The translations under genes and the position numbers were made by a program. A stretch of 40,767 nt of DNA from assembly GCA_964640385.1 (NCBI GenBank), contig CAZXFL010000017.1, positions 1 to 40,767 on the forward strand, written 5' to 3'. Shown in pieces: positions 7,971-16,469 of this stretch. Position 1 is the stretch's first letter; each line of letters begins with the position of its first letter. The stretch is from JBBDIK01 sp964640385 (lineage in GTDB: Bacteria > Actinomycetota > UBA4738 > JBBDHU01). The notes under the pieces are model-generated. The model did not search any database and was not told the origin of the DNA. It saw only the letters and a list, made by a program, of their open reading frames with translations.

Positions 7971-9196
7971 CGTCGCGGGGCGGCTCCGGTGGCGCCGGGG
8001 CTCCCGTTCGGCCGGCCACCTTGCTTGCGCTGGATCGCCCGGAACCAGAGGCCGCCGGCGATCACGACCACCAGGATGAGACCGCCCGCGATGAACCCGA
8101 TTGTGCGGACCGTGTGGCCGCCCCCGTCCGCCGGAGCGGGCGAGGTAGGCGGACCGCCGGACACTGATCTCGAACCCGCCAGCGCCGCGAACGGGTCGAG
8201 CCGCCAGATGGCATCGGGGGTCGAGGCCAGGACCGAGCCGTCTGGACCGAACTGCAGGTCGGTGATGCCGCTCGGGAACGAGGCCACCAGCGAATCCCGG
8301 GGCCGCGCTTCCTCGAAGAGGTGCAGTCGGCCCCCGAAGTCCCCGAAGACGACGACGCCGTCGTCCGCGAGGCACCCCGTCGGCACGATGGTCTCGGGGA
8401 AGTCGATCACGGGTGGGGTGAACTCCGGGTTGCCGGAGGCTCCCGACTCGACCGGCCAGCCGTAGTTCCCGCCCGCCTCGATCAGGTTGGCCTCGTCGTT
8501 GCTGCTCACGCCGTTCTCGGTCTCCCACATCGTTCCGGTCGTCGTGTCAAAGCAGATCCCGAAGGAGTTCCGATGTCCGAGCGAGTACACCGGGCTGTCC
8601 GGTCCGAACGGGTTGTCCTCCGGGATCGAGCCGTCGTCGTTCAGTCGGAGGATCTTGCCACCGACGCTGTCGGGGTCCTGCGCCAGGACCGACTGGTGCG
8701 CATCTCCCACGGTGATGTAGAGCTTGCTATCGGGTCCAAAGGCCAGGTCCCCACCGTTGTGGTACGCGTTCGCGATCGGCAAGAGGGTCATGAGGTCCTG
8801 GAGCTCGTCGCCCCGGTTGCCGTCGGCTCGAACGCGCGCCAGGTGGTTGGTCTCGTCCGCGGCCGACGAGTAGTACACGTAGACCCATGGCTCATCGGGG
8901 AAATCCGGGTGCATGGCGATCCCGAGCAGTCCGTTCTCGAGGTTGTTGGTGGTGGAGTTGAGCTCGACGAACGGTGCATCGAGGACCTCACCGCCCTGCA
9001 TGATCCGGATGCGCCCGGTGTCCTTCTCGGTGAAGAAGACGCGGCCATCGGGGGCGACCGCCATGTTCGTCGGGAACTCGAGGTCTTCGGCGACAAGCTG
9101 TGGCGTAACGGAATCGGGGGTCGGCATCTGCGCGGATGCCGTGCCGGAACTCGACGCGAAGGCGGCCGCCGCGACGAACGCGAGCGCTCGTCTCAC
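7967..9196 (-). CDS. PQQ-dependent sugar dehydrogenase-like beta-propeller protein, membrane anchored
   Basis: A 409-residue exported protein of the soluble glucose dehydrogenase/YliI (Gdh-B) family. It has a signal peptide (RRALAFVAAAAFASSSGTASA), then propeller repeats with family landmarks: LEFPTNMAVAPDGRVFFTEK, LLGIAMHPDF, YHNGGDLAFGPDSKLYIT, GKILRL, and GHRNSFGICFD. After a Pro/Ala linker comes a single membrane helix (about 365-386, TIGFIAGGLILVVVIAGGLW) and a basic tail, so the propeller is tethered outside. The GTG at 9196 overlaps the DUF429 stop as GTGA and starts directly before the signal peptide. The upstream ATG at 9226 is a less likely alternative. The sugar substrate and true PQQ use are unknown. 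Confidence 0.85.
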   Translation of the reverse strand: MRRALAFVAAAAFASSSGTASAQMPTPDSVTPQLVAEDLEFPTNMAVAPDGRVFFTEKDTGRIRIMQGGEVLDAPFVELNSTTNNLENGLLGIAMHPDFPDEPWVYVYYSSAADETNHLARVRADGNRGDELQDLMTLLPIANAYHNGGDLAFGPDSKLYITVGDAHQSVLAQDPDSVGGKILRLNDDGSIPEDNPFGPDSPVYSLGHRNSFGICFDTTTGTMWETENGVSSNDEANLIEAGGNYGWPVESGASGNPEFTPPVIDFPETIVPTGCLADDGVVVFGDFGGRLHLFEEARPRDSLVASFPSGITDLQFGPDGSVLASTPDAIWRLDPFAALAGSRSVSGGPPTSPAPADGGGHTVRTIGFIAGGLILVVVIAGGLWFRAIQRKQGGRPNGSPGATGAAPRR

Positions 9197-10047
9197 AGGT
9201 CGCGGACCTCTGACGGAAGCTCCCATCCCCGGCGCTTCAGCTCTTGCACAGCCTCGTCGCCGCTGCGTACCAGCTTCCACAGTGCCGACTTCCGCTTCGC
9301 GTCGTGCCCGGGCGCGAACTCGCTGCGCGTGAGCTCCGTGCAGTCGGGTTGGCCGCATGCGCACGGCGCGAGTCCCGGCAGGTGCAGCTGGGCGTCGGGT
9401 TCGGGGATCTCGACCCCGCGCCGGTAGGTGGTCGCCGGCAGCGTCCGCGTCGGGATGACGATGACGCCCTCCAGCGGATCGCCGAGCGCCGTGAAGCGGC
9501 CGCGGAGGGCGAACACTCCTGTCAGTGCGGCCAGCGCGGCATCGACCTGGTCGATCGAGCGCAACTCATCGGCGGCGACGTCGTGCGCCCGCAGGATGGA
9601 GCGCCGCCAGACGCCCTTAGACACCCCGGCCGGAGGCAGGCACTCCGCCAGTACCACGGCCGACGCGTGCGGGAACGCCTCGATCGCCGTGCCGCGGACC
9701 GGTCCGTTCTTGTAGCGCGGGAACATCGGTGCGATGGCCTCGAAGGCCGCGATCCCCACGCCCATCCACTCGTAGAACGCGTTCTTGGCCTTCTTCGGGT
9801 CCGACGGGGTGCCGTAGGACTGGATGCCGAACCGACGCAGTTCTTTCTCGGTGCGGCGCGATCCCCCCGTGACGCCCCACGCCGGCGGCGAATCGATGGC
9901 GACGACATCGGGCTTCGCCGTCTCGGCGATGCCGGGCAGCTCCGAGGGTGCGACCCGCTTGTGGGTATCCAGGATCGTGGCGTCCTCATCGAGCAGGACC
10001 AGATCGAGTCCACGAGTTGCCGAAACATCCACCCCAAGTGCCCGCAC
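9193..10047 (-). CDS. DUF429 family protein (RNase H-like fold)
   Basis: A 284-residue protein. The N-terminus reads ALGVDVSATRGLDLVLLDED, an RNase H/actin-like first strand pair with an Asp. VVAIDSPPAW follows, then GTAIEAFPHAS and a DQVDAALAALTG helix, all typical of DUF429, a predicted nuclease-like family without an established function. The C-terminal extension has CACGQPDC and FAPGHDAKRKSALWKL, a possible small metal-binding tail. The GTG at 10047 with an AGAGG ribosome site 9 bases upstream is preferred over the longer frame from 10101. It is cotranscribed with the sugar dehydrogenase (GTGA overlap); no functional link is evident. Confidence 0.8.
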   Translation of the reverse strand: MRALGVDVSATRGLDLVLLDEDATILDTHKRVAPSELPGIAETAKPDVVAIDSPPAWGVTGGSRRTEKELRRFGIQSYGTPSDPKKAKNAFYEWMGVGIAAFEAIAPMFPRYKNGPVRGTAIEAFPHASAVVLAECLPPAGVSKGVWRRSILRAHDVAADELRSIDQVDAALAALTGVFALRGRFTALGDPLEGVIVIPTRTLPATTYRRGVEIPEPDAQLHLPGLAPCACGQPDCTELTRSEFAPGHDAKRKSALWKLVRSGDEAVQELKRRGWELPSEVRDL

Positions 10048-10226
10048 GGCCGTTATCCTCTCACCCCCGCCCGGGCTCGTGCCGTGCCCGGGCGGTGGCA
10101 TGCCGCCGGACCTCCCGAGGATCCTGGCCCAGAGACGGGTCGCGGATATTCCTCGGCCAGAGGGCTTCAGTCATCCGGCGGAGATGCCGATGGCATATGA
10201 ACAACGAGGGGGACGTCGAAAGGCCT

Positions 10227-11204
10227 ATGAGCGATGAGGCGACGCCCGAGGCTGCCGAGGAAGCAGGACCCGGGCCCATCGAAACGATCCTGGTCGTGGA
10301 CGACGACCCGATCATCGCGCGCCTGCTCGAGATCGAACTCCTCTCGGCCGGCTACGAGGTGAAGCTCTCCACGAACGGGGACGACGCCCTCGCGATCTCG
10401 CGGGAGAAGCGGCCCGACCTGATCCTGCTCGACGTGATGTTGCCGGGCATGGACGGGTTCGAGGTGGCCAGGCAGCTTCGCGCCGATCCGCGGACGGTCG
10501 CGGTTTCGATCATCATGCTGACCGCCACCGGGCTGTCGGCGAGCCGCCTCGAGGGACTCTCGGCCGGTGCGGACGACTACATCGTCAAGCCCTTCGATAC
10601 TCCTGAGCTGCTGGCGCGCGTCAAGGGCGTCCTTCGCCGGGCTCGCGACATGCGGTCCCATTCGCCGCTGACCGGGCTCCCCGGCTACATCCGGATCGAG
10701 GAGGAGATCGAGCGGCGCATCGAGGCGGGCGAGGAGTTCGCGGCCCTCTACGCGGACCTGGACAACTTCAAGGCCTACAACGAGCACTACGGGTTCGACC
10801 GAGGGGACGCCGTGCTCCGGACCGCGGGCAACATGATCCGGGACGTCGCCGGCGAGATCGGCGGCACGGAGACCTTCGTCGGCCATGTCGGTGCCGACGA
10901 CTTCATGATCGTGACGACCTCGGACCACGCTTCCCAGATCGCCGACCGGCTCATCGAGGTGTTCGACGGCGAGGCGGGTTCCTTCTACGACGAAGCGGAC
11001 CGCGAGAACGGTTTCATCGAGGTGGAGAACAGGCGCGGCGACATGCAGCGCTACCCGATCGTGTCGATCTCGATCGGCGTCTCCTCTACCGACCGGCGCG
11101 AGTTCTCGCACTACGCGGAGGTCGTGGCGGTCGCGGCCGAGATGAAGGAGTTCACGAAGCGCACGCCGGGTTCGGTGTGGGCGGCGGACCGCCGCACCAA
11201 CTAG
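10227..11204 (+). CDS. Response regulator with degenerate GGDEF domain
   Basis: A 325-residue cytosolic protein: receiver domain (about 18-140; acidic pair DDD near 25-27, phosphoacceptor Asp69 in LILLDVMLPGMDG, Thr99, Lys121 in VKPFD), then a GGDEF-type domain (about 145-320) with DLDNFKAYNEHYGF. The catalytic signature is GADDF (222-226) instead of GGDEF, so both the second Gly and the Glu are changed. Such domains may retain weak cyclase activity or act as GTP or protein-binding modules. The start could also be the ATG at 10197. The gene converges on a REC-histidine kinase and shares the CTAG stop palindrome, making a signalling pair plausible. Confidence 0.85.
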   Translation: MSDEATPEAAEEAGPGPIETILVVDDDPIIARLLEIELLSAGYEVKLSTNGDDALAISREKRPDLILLDVMLPGMDGFEVARQLRADPRTVAVSIIMLTATGLSASRLEGLSAGADDYIVKPFDTPELLARVKGVLRRARDMRSHSPLTGLPGYIRIEEEIERRIEAGEEFAALYADLDNFKAYNEHYGFDRGDAVLRTAGNMIRDVAGEIGGTETFVGHVGADDFMIVTTSDHASQIADRLIEVFDGEAGSFYDEADRENGFIEVENRRGDMQRYPIVSISIGVSSTDRREFSHYAEVVAVAAEMKEFTKRTPGSVWAADRRTN

Positions 11205-12367
11205 CGGGTTTCCACGCCCGTCGTATCGTCCAGCGCCAGGAACGAAAGTCGGAACGTGCTGCCCTTGCCTTCCTGCGACGACACGTCGATCGACCCGCCG
11301 TGTGCGCGCATGATGCGCCGCGCCAGGTAGAGCCCGATGCCCAGCCCCTGGTGCGTGCGCGTGCTGGAGGCGTCGGCCTGGGTGAAGGCGTCGAAGACGC
11401 GCCGCTGCGCGTCCTCGGAGATGCCCGGGCCGTGGTCGGTCACGCTGATGTCGACGAACCCCTCGCGCTGGCGGACCTCGATCTCGACCGGTGCGTCCTC
11501 GTCCGAAAGGGCGACGGCGTTCTCGATGAGGATCACGAGGGCCCGCGTAGCCAGCTCGGGGTCGGCCCAGAGTCGCAGTCCGTTGTCGGCGGGCATGCGC
11601 AGCCTCTCGGCGTTCGCCCCGAATTCGCTGCTGGCTCGCTGGATCAGCTCGGTCGCCTCGACCGGGCGCGTCGGGGCCTCGACCCCTTCGCGGTCCAGCC
11701 GCGCGAGGGCCGCGAGGTTCCCGACCAGGCGCCGGATCCGGTTGCTCGCGCGCTGGACTCCCGAAGCCAGGGTCCGGATCTCTTCCGTCGTGAGATCCTC
11801 GCCGCGCTCGGAGACCGTGACGGCGAACCCCTGGATCGCGGTGATCGGGGTGAACAACTCGTGCGAGAGGATCTGGATCAGCTCGCGCTTGGTGCGGTCG
11901 AGCTGACGGAGTTCGCGGGTCATGGACTCGGAGCGTTCGAGGAGCTGTGCGAGTTCCTGGATCACATCGGCGGTGACCTCAACCGAGAGGCTGCCCTGTC
12001 CCTGCATCGAACGGCGGATCGTGAAGAGGATTTCCTCCGCCGGTGTGCCTTTCACGATGTAGCCGACGACGCCGGCGCGCAGCATCTCCAGGACGGTGCG
12101 CCGGTCCTCGTACGCGGAGATGGCGACGACGTGGGTCTCGGGGCACAGGCGCCGGATCTCGCGGGTCGCCCGAGGGCCGCCGCCGTTTGGCATCTTGACG
12201 TCGACGAGGGCCACATCCGGTTGGACGCGTTCGGCGACAGCGATGGCCTCGTCGGCATCACCGGCGGTTCCGACCACGTCCATCGCGCCGTCCGAGCTGA
12301 TCAGGTCCTCGAGTGCAGCGCGCACGTCGGGCTCGTCTTCGGCGATGAGGACGTGGATGGGCTCCAT
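11201..12367 (-). CDS. Soluble hybrid: receiver domain followed by histidine kinase
   Basis: A 388-residue cytosolic protein with no membrane segments or sensor domain. The N-terminal receiver (2-120) has Asp56 in VALVDVKMP and a NarL-like Lys106. A helical linker leads to a HisKA domain with His169 in ILSHELFTPITAIQGF, then HATPase motifs: N-box with Asn283 (LIENAV), G1 DHGPGI, and G2 GLGIGLYLAR. Phosphorylation of its own receiver probably tunes the kinase. The ATG at 12367 begins exactly at the receiver's first strand; the ATG at 12403 is an alternative. It converges on the REC-GGDEF gene, a candidate target. Confidence 0.88.
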   Translation of the reverse strand: MEPIHVLIAEDEPDVRAALEDLISSDGAMDVVGTAGDADEAIAVAERVQPDVALVDVKMPNGGGPRATREIRRLCPETHVVAISAYEDRRTVLEMLRAGVVGYIVKGTPAEEILFTIRRSMQGQGSLSVEVTADVIQELAQLLERSESMTRELRQLDRTKRELIQILSHELFTPITAIQGFAVTVSERGEDLTTEEIRTLASGVQRASNRIRRLVGNLAALARLDREGVEAPTRPVEATELIQRASSEFGANAERLRMPADNGLRLWADPELATRALVILIENAVALSDEDAPVEIEVRQREGFVDISVTDHGPGISEDAQRRVFDAFTQADASSTRTHQGLGIGLYLARRIMRAHGGSIDVSSQEGKGSTFRLSFLALDDTTGVETR

Positions 12368-12540
12368 CCCTGCGAGTATCCGCCTGCCCATCCCGGGCAA
12401 CAAGTCGGGAGAACGGCCCCAAGAGGGGGCGGGAAAACGGGCTCAAGTCTCGAGGGGGAGCGGCCGATGCTCAGAGGTGGAGGCTGCCGCTTGCCGGCCG
12501 CCGCAGCGGCGCATCGATCGGGCGCTCGGGCGCTGCGTAT

Positions 12541-12576
12541 CGGGAGGGGGATTCCTTGCGGGCAGTCCCCCTCCCG
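12541..12576. promoter_or_regulatory. Long perfect hairpin in the divergent intergenic region
   Basis: CGGGAGGGGGA (12541-12551) and TCCCCCTCCCG (12566-12576) form an 11-bp perfect stem with a 14-base loop. It ends 27 bases before the SRPBCC gene, within the 236-base region between that gene and the REC-kinase. A pyrimidine run (CTTCCCTTTCCCCT) follows it but no T tract. It may be an attenuator or mRNA-stability element. Nothing else is recognisable in this region. Confidence 0.5.
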
Positions 12577-12603
12577 CTTCCCTTTCCCCTGGTGGAGTTA
12601 AGG

Positions 12604-13056
12604 ATGCGCTTCCAGCTCGATGCCGAGTTTCCCCAGCCGCCAGAAGACCTGTGGCGGCGCATGCTCGTGTGGGAGGATCAGGCCCGCTGGCTCAAGGACG
12701 CGGCGTGGGTGCGTGTGCGGTCGGCGCAGCGCGAGGGGATCGGGACGCGCATCGACGTCAAGACGCTGCTGTTCGGGGTGCCGGCATTCGTGGAGCCGAT
12801 GGAGGTCATCGGGTGGGATGCGCCGTGCCGGCTGGTGATGCGTCACGGGAGGTTCGTGAAGGGAACCGGCGAGTGGCTGCTCGAACCGGCAGGGGACAGC
12901 AGCGGTTCCCGGTTCACCTGGATCGAGGACATCTCGCTGAAGATCCCGGTGATCGGCGCCGTGGCGGTGCGGATCTATGCGAGGTTCATGCGCTACCTGA
13001 TGCGCGGATCGCTCGCGAACCTGCGGCGGTTCCTCGCCGAGGACGCGGTACAGTAG
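12604..13056 (+). CDS. SRPBCC/CoxG-type polyketide cyclase-like protein
   Basis: A 150-residue START-like (SRPBCC) protein. It begins with the classic first strand and helix (FQLDAEFPQPPEDLWRRM), has central beta strands (RVRSAQREGIGTRIDVKTLL), GTGEWLLEP and a SRFTWIEDISL strand, and a long C-terminal helix (RFMRYLMRGSLANLRRFLAED). The fold binds hydrophobic ligands; the ligand is unknown. The ATG at 12604 is preceded by GGTGGAGTTAAGG. A TPP riboswitch starts about 7 bases after its stop, so the transporter beyond can be separated from readthrough by the riboswitch. Confidence 0.8.
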   Translation: MRFQLDAEFPQPPEDLWRRMLVWEDQARWLKDAAWVRVRSAQREGIGTRIDVKTLLFGVPAFVEPMEVIGWDAPCRLVMRHGRFVKGTGEWLLEPAGDSSGSRFTWIEDISLKIPVIGAVAVRIYARFMRYLMRGSLANLRRFLAEDAVQ

Positions 13057-13062
13057 CGCCCG

Positions 13063-13153
13063 ACAAGGGGAGCCCGGCGTCACCGGGCTGAGAGGCCGCC
13101 TGCACAGGCGGCGACCCTCAGAACCTGATCCGGGTAATGCCGGCGAAGGGAGG
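13063..13153 (+). promoter_or_regulatory. TPP (THI-box) riboswitch
   Basis: The conserved thi-box elements occur in order. A GGGGAGCCCGG/CCGGGCTGAGA arm (13067-13093) carries the invariant CTGAGA. The optional P3a hairpin GCCGCCT/AGGCGGC follows (13095-13112). The second half, ACCCTCAGAACCTGATC then GGGTAATGCCGGCGAAGGGA, completes the element (13114-13152). It binds thiamine pyrophosphate. The 3' strand runs directly into the GAAGGGAGG ribosome site of the downstream transporter, so ligand binding probably blocks translation initiation. No separate terminator is seen. Confidence 0.93.
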
Positions 13154-13159
13154 CTCATC

Positions 13160-14602
13160 ATGGCGACCGTAGGCGAACGCCTCGAAGGCACCATCGACGA
13201 GGCGCCCTCCTGGGGCATCCGCCCCGTTCCGGACGAGCACCGCAGGTTGTCGGGGCTCGATCTTGGTGTCCTCTGGGGCGATCTGTCCGTCGGATTGCTG
13301 GTGCTGGTCACCGGCGCGCTGCTGGTCCCGGCGCTGGGACTGGCGGAGGCGCTCCTGGCCATCGTCGTCGGCAGCGCGATCGGCTGTCTGCCGCTGGCGC
13401 TGGTCGGGTTGGCAGGTCAACGCGAGGGTGTCCCTTCGATGGTGCTGTTCCGGCCGCTGCTGGGGACGCGCGGCTCTTACGTGCCGACGGTCCTGAACCT
13501 GCTGCAGCTCGTCGGGTGGACGGCGGTCGAGTTCTGGGCGATGGGCCGGGTCGCGAACGCCGTCTCGATCGAACTGCTGGGTTTCGACGCCTACTGGTTC
13601 TGGCTGCTGGTCTTCGCGGCGATCTGCACGGGGCTCGCGCTGGGTGGTCCGGTCCTGGTGGTGCGCCGGTGGCTGGAGCGCTTCGGCGTGTGGGTACTCG
13701 GCGCGGCGGGGCTGTGGATCACCGTCCAGATCTTCACGTCGGGCAAGCTCGGCCAGATCTGGGGAACGCCGGGGACCGGCGGCTGGCCGACCTTCTGGAC
13801 GGGGGTGGACGTCGTCATCGTGATGCCGATCTCATGGCTGCCGCTGGTCGCCGATTACAACCGGTTCGCGGGGCGCAAGGCGCGCGGGTTCGCGGGGACC
13901 TACGGCGGGTACCTCGCGGGCAACGTCTGGTTCTATGCGCTGGGCGCGATGCTGGTGCTGGTCGCCGCCGCGTCGCCCGACGTGGTCGGCATCGGCGGTT
14001 CGGTCATCGCGCTGGCGGGCGGGGCCGTCGTCGTGCTGGTCCTGCTGGCGGGCGAAACCGACGAAGCGTTCGCGAATATCTACTCGTCCGCGGTCTCGGC
14101 GCAGAACCTGTTGCCGCGCGTCTCGCAGCGGACGTTCATCATCGCGACGTCGGTGGTCGGGTTCGTGCTGGCGCTGCTGCTGACCATGGATGCATACGAG
14201 GTGTTCCTGTTCCTGATCGGGTCGGTGTTCGTGCCGCTGTTCGGGGTCTTCGCGGCGTCGTACTTCGTGTGGAAGGTGCGCGATTACTCCGAGCGCGACT
14301 TGTTCGAACGCGAGGGGGCGTCGTGGGTCCGCGGGGGCGTGCGGTGGCTCGCGATGGTGCCGTGGCTCGCGGGGTTCGCCGTGTACCAGTGGTCGACGCC
14401 GACGGGGCCGGACGCCTGGAAAGCCGGCGTCGAGACGGTGCTGCACGGGTGGCTGAAGCTGCCGGTCCCGCTCTTGGGCGGGGCGATCGGGGCGAGCATC
14501 CCCGGGTTCCTGGTGGCGTTCGTCCTGGGAGTGGTGCTGCTCAAGCCTCGGGGTCGCCGGGCGGAGGCTCGTCCGGAAGTCCCGACGGCGGGGGAGCGGT
14601 GA
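13160..14602 (+). CDS. cytX: NCS1-family transporter, hydroxymethylpyrimidine permease (CytX)
   Basis: A 480-residue membrane protein with about 12 hydrophobic segments, of the nucleobase:cation symporter-1 (cytosine/purine permease) family. Family traits include the EAPSWGIRPVP N-terminus, the LLVLVTGALLVPALGL first helix, WTAVEFWAMG, PISWLPLVADYNRFAG and the AGETDEAFANIYSSAVS loop. Control by a TPP riboswitch directly upstream identifies the substrate as a thiamine precursor, most likely hydroxymethylpyrimidine, as for CytX. The 3' end overlaps the converging cupin gene by 62 bases. Confidence 0.92.
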   Translation: MATVGERLEGTIDEAPSWGIRPVPDEHRRLSGLDLGVLWGDLSVGLLVLVTGALLVPALGLAEALLAIVVGSAIGCLPLALVGLAGQREGVPSMVLFRPLLGTRGSYVPTVLNLLQLVGWTAVEFWAMGRVANAVSIELLGFDAYWFWLLVFAAICTGLALGGPVLVVRRWLERFGVWVLGAAGLWITVQIFTSGKLGQIWGTPGTGGWPTFWTGVDVVIVMPISWLPLVADYNRFAGRKARGFAGTYGGYLAGNVWFYALGAMLVLVAAASPDVVGIGGSVIALAGGAVVVLVLLAGETDEAFANIYSSAVSAQNLLPRVSQRTFIIATSVVGFVLALLLTMDAYEVFLFLIGSVFVPLFGVFAASYFVWKVRDYSERDLFEREGASWVRGGVRWLAMVPWLAGFAVYQWSTPTGPDAWKAGVETVLHGWLKLPVPLLGGAIGASIPGFLVAFVLGVVLLKPRGRRAEARPEVPTAGER

Positions 14603-14900
14603 CGACCAGGACGACGGCCGGTTCCGGGCCGGCGTTCTTGACGTAGATCTCGGTCCCGGCGGGGGCGACGACCGATTCCCACTGCTTGAGGCGGTCGCGG
14701 GACTTGCCGACCATCAGCATCACTTCCCCGGCGAGAACCACGAAGAGTGCGTCGGCCTCGGCGTCCGCGATCGGTCCGATCTCCTGCGCGCCCTGCAGGC
14801 ACAGGACCTCTGACCACAAGTGCTCGGCCTCGGCGAGCGTCGCGCGCCGCGGGGAGTCCTCGTCGAAGCTGAGGAGGTCGGTGATGTTCCGGCTCTTCAC
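14541..14900 (-). CDS. Cupin-domain protein
   Basis: A 119-residue single-domain cupin: ADALFVVLAGEVMLMVG forms the first cupin strands with the conserved Gly, and WESVVAPAGTEIYVKNAG with AVVLVVTAPP forms the second. The usual metal-binding His residues are largely absent, so it may bind a ligand without metal. The reading frame continues far upstream antisense to pepA. The GTG at 14900 is chosen because TAGGCT lies exactly 7 bases before it and homology-like sequence starts there. Its last 62 bases overlap cytX tail to tail. Confidence 0.75.
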   Translation of the reverse strand: MKSRNITDLLSFDEDSPRRATLAEAEHLWSEVLCLQGAQEIGPIADAEADALFVVLAGEVMLMVGKSRDRLKQWESVVAPAGTEIYVKNAGPEPAVVLVVTAPPPSGLPDEPPPGDPEA

Positions 14901-14907
14901 GGCCCGA

Positions 14908-14913
14908 AGCCTA
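14908..14913 (-). promoter_or_regulatory. -10 element, leaderless start of the cupin gene
   Basis: TAGGCT on the minus strand, 7 bases before the GTG at 14900. The same hexamer recurs before several other starts in this window. Confidence 0.45.
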
Positions 14914-14930
14914 GCGCGGCAGGTGCTCGA

Positions 14931-14936
14931 TAGACT
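14931..14936 (+). promoter_or_regulatory. -10 element for pepA
   Basis: TAGACT, followed by a 27-base leader that contains the GAGGAGGAG ribosome site of pepA. It lies back to back with the cupin promoter. Confidence 0.4.
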
Positions 14937-14963
14937 GGCGCCTCTGTTGCCGAGGAGGAGCCT

Positions 14964-16469
14964 GTGCTCACGTTCACGCCGTCCACCGAGAGCATCACCG
15001 ACGTCAAGGCCGACCTGCTGGTCCTCCCGGTCTACGAAGGCCCCGAGGCGGGCCCGGGCGTCCGTGACGTGGGCAAGGCGATGGGCGTGGACCTGCTCCA
15101 CGCCTTCAATGACCAGCGGCTCAAGGGCAAGCGCGGCGAGATCCTGACCGTCCCGACACTGGGAACGATCGCCGCGTCCACCGTCTTGCTCGTCGGCGTC
15201 GGCAAGCGCGGCAAGGTCACCGCCGACGATCTGCGCCGCGCCGCCGGCAAGGTCGCCGGCGCGATGAATAAGGTCAAGCGTGTCGCAACGACGCTTCCGC
15301 AGTGCGTCCGCAACGCCGAGCAAGCCGTACAGGCGACCGTCGAGGGCGTGCTCCTGGGTTCCTACACTTTCGACGGATACAAGAGCAGCAAGGGCGACAA
15401 GAAGGAAAACGCGCCGAAGCTGAAGGACGTTGTCCTCGTCGGCAAGAGCGCGGACGCGCGCCGCGCGAAGCAGGCGATCGCGCGCGCCGAGATCCTCGCG
15501 TCGTCGATCGCGTTCACCCGCGACATCGTCAACACGCCCTCGCTGGACGCGACGCCCGAGTGGGTCGCCGCGCAGGCCCGGAAGATGGCGAAGGAGACCG
15601 GCCTGAAGGTCAAGGTCTGGACGCCGGCCGAGCTCGAGAAGGGCGGGTTCGGCGGCATCCTCGGGGTCGGTCGCGGCAGCGCGAACCCGCCGCGGATGGT
15701 CGAGCTGAGCTACAGCGGTGGCCGCGCCAGTCAGAAGCCGGTCGGGCTGGTCGGCAAGGGCATCACGTTCGACTCTGGCGGCCTGTCGATCAAGGACGCC
15801 AAGAACATGGAGTGGATGAAGGCGGACAAGTCCGGCGCCGCCGCGATGCTCGGCGCGATGCGCGCCATCGCGCTGCTGAAACCCAAGATCAACGTCGTCG
15901 CCGCGATCCCGCTGGCCGAGAACATGCCCGGCGGCAAGGCGATCCGGCCGGGCGACGTGCTGCGGCACCGCAACGGCGCAACTTCGGAGGTACTCAACAC
16001 CGACGCCGAAGGGAGGCTGGTTCTCGCCGACGCACTGGCGTTCCTGGCCGAGAAGAAACCTGCTGCCATCATCGACGCGGCCACGCTGACCGGCGCGTGT
16101 ATGGTGGCGCTCGGCGACCAGCTCTACGGCGTGTTCGGCAACGATGACGGGCTGGTACGCGAGGTGCTTGCGGCCGGAAAGGCGACGGGCGAGCCTGGCT
16201 GGGAGCTTCCCCTCTGGGACGGGTACCGCTCGATGATCGATTCGCCGGTCGCCGATATCAAGAACATCGGCGGTCCGTACGGCGGTGCGATCACGGCAGC
16301 GCTGTTCCTCAAGGAGTTCGTCGGCGACACGCCGTGGGTGCATCTGGACGTGGCGGGGACGGCGTTCGCCAAGTCCGGAACAGACACGTCACCGGCCGGC
16401 GCCACGGGTTCGCCGGTCCGCACGGTCGTGCGGCTGATTACCGACCGGGCTGCGCCGAAGAGGCGCTGA
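14964..16469 (+). CDS. pepA: Leucyl aminopeptidase (M17 family)
   Basis: A 501-residue cytosolic hexameric Zn/Mn aminopeptidase that removes N-terminal residues from peptides. The N-terminal M17 domain covers about 1-155 and the catalytic domain follows. Metal ligands are all present: Lys265 and Asp270 (GKGITFDSGG), Asp288 (MKADKSGAA), and Asp347 and Glu349 in NTDAEGRLVLADAL. Catalytic Lys277 and Arg351 are also present. All sit 5 residues before their E. coli PepA counterparts. The start is GTG with an excellent GAGGAGGAG site. Its TGA overlaps the ATG of the deacetylase (TGATG). Confidence 0.96.
   Translation: MLTFTPSTESITDVKADLLVLPVYEGPEAGPGVRDVGKAMGVDLLHAFNDQRLKGKRGEILTVPTLGTIAASTVLLVGVGKRGKVTADDLRRAAGKVAGAMNKVKRVATTLPQCVRNAEQAVQATVEGVLLGSYTFDGYKSSKGDKKENAPKLKDVVLVGKSADARRAKQAIARAEILASSIAFTRDIVNTPSLDATPEWVAAQARKMAKETGLKVKVWTPAELEKGGFGGILGVGRGSANPPRMVELSYSGGRASQKPVGLVGKGITFDSGGLSIKDAKNMEWMKADKSGAAAMLGAMRAIALLKPKINVVAAIPLAENMPGGKAIRPGDVLRHRNGATSEVLNTDAEGRLVLADALAFLAEKKPAAIIDAATLTGACMVALGDQLYGVFGNDDGLVREVLAAGKATGEPGWELPLWDGYRSMIDSPVADIKNIGGPYGGAITAALFLKEFVGDTPWVHLDVAGTAFAKSGTDTSPAGATGSPVRTVVRLITDRAAPKRR

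Noticed and set aside
14541..16343. 600-codon open frame antisense to pepA
   Set aside because: Only its last 119 codons (cupin, 14541-14900) look like a protein. The rest is the Arg/Asp-rich mirror of pepA in high-GC sequence.
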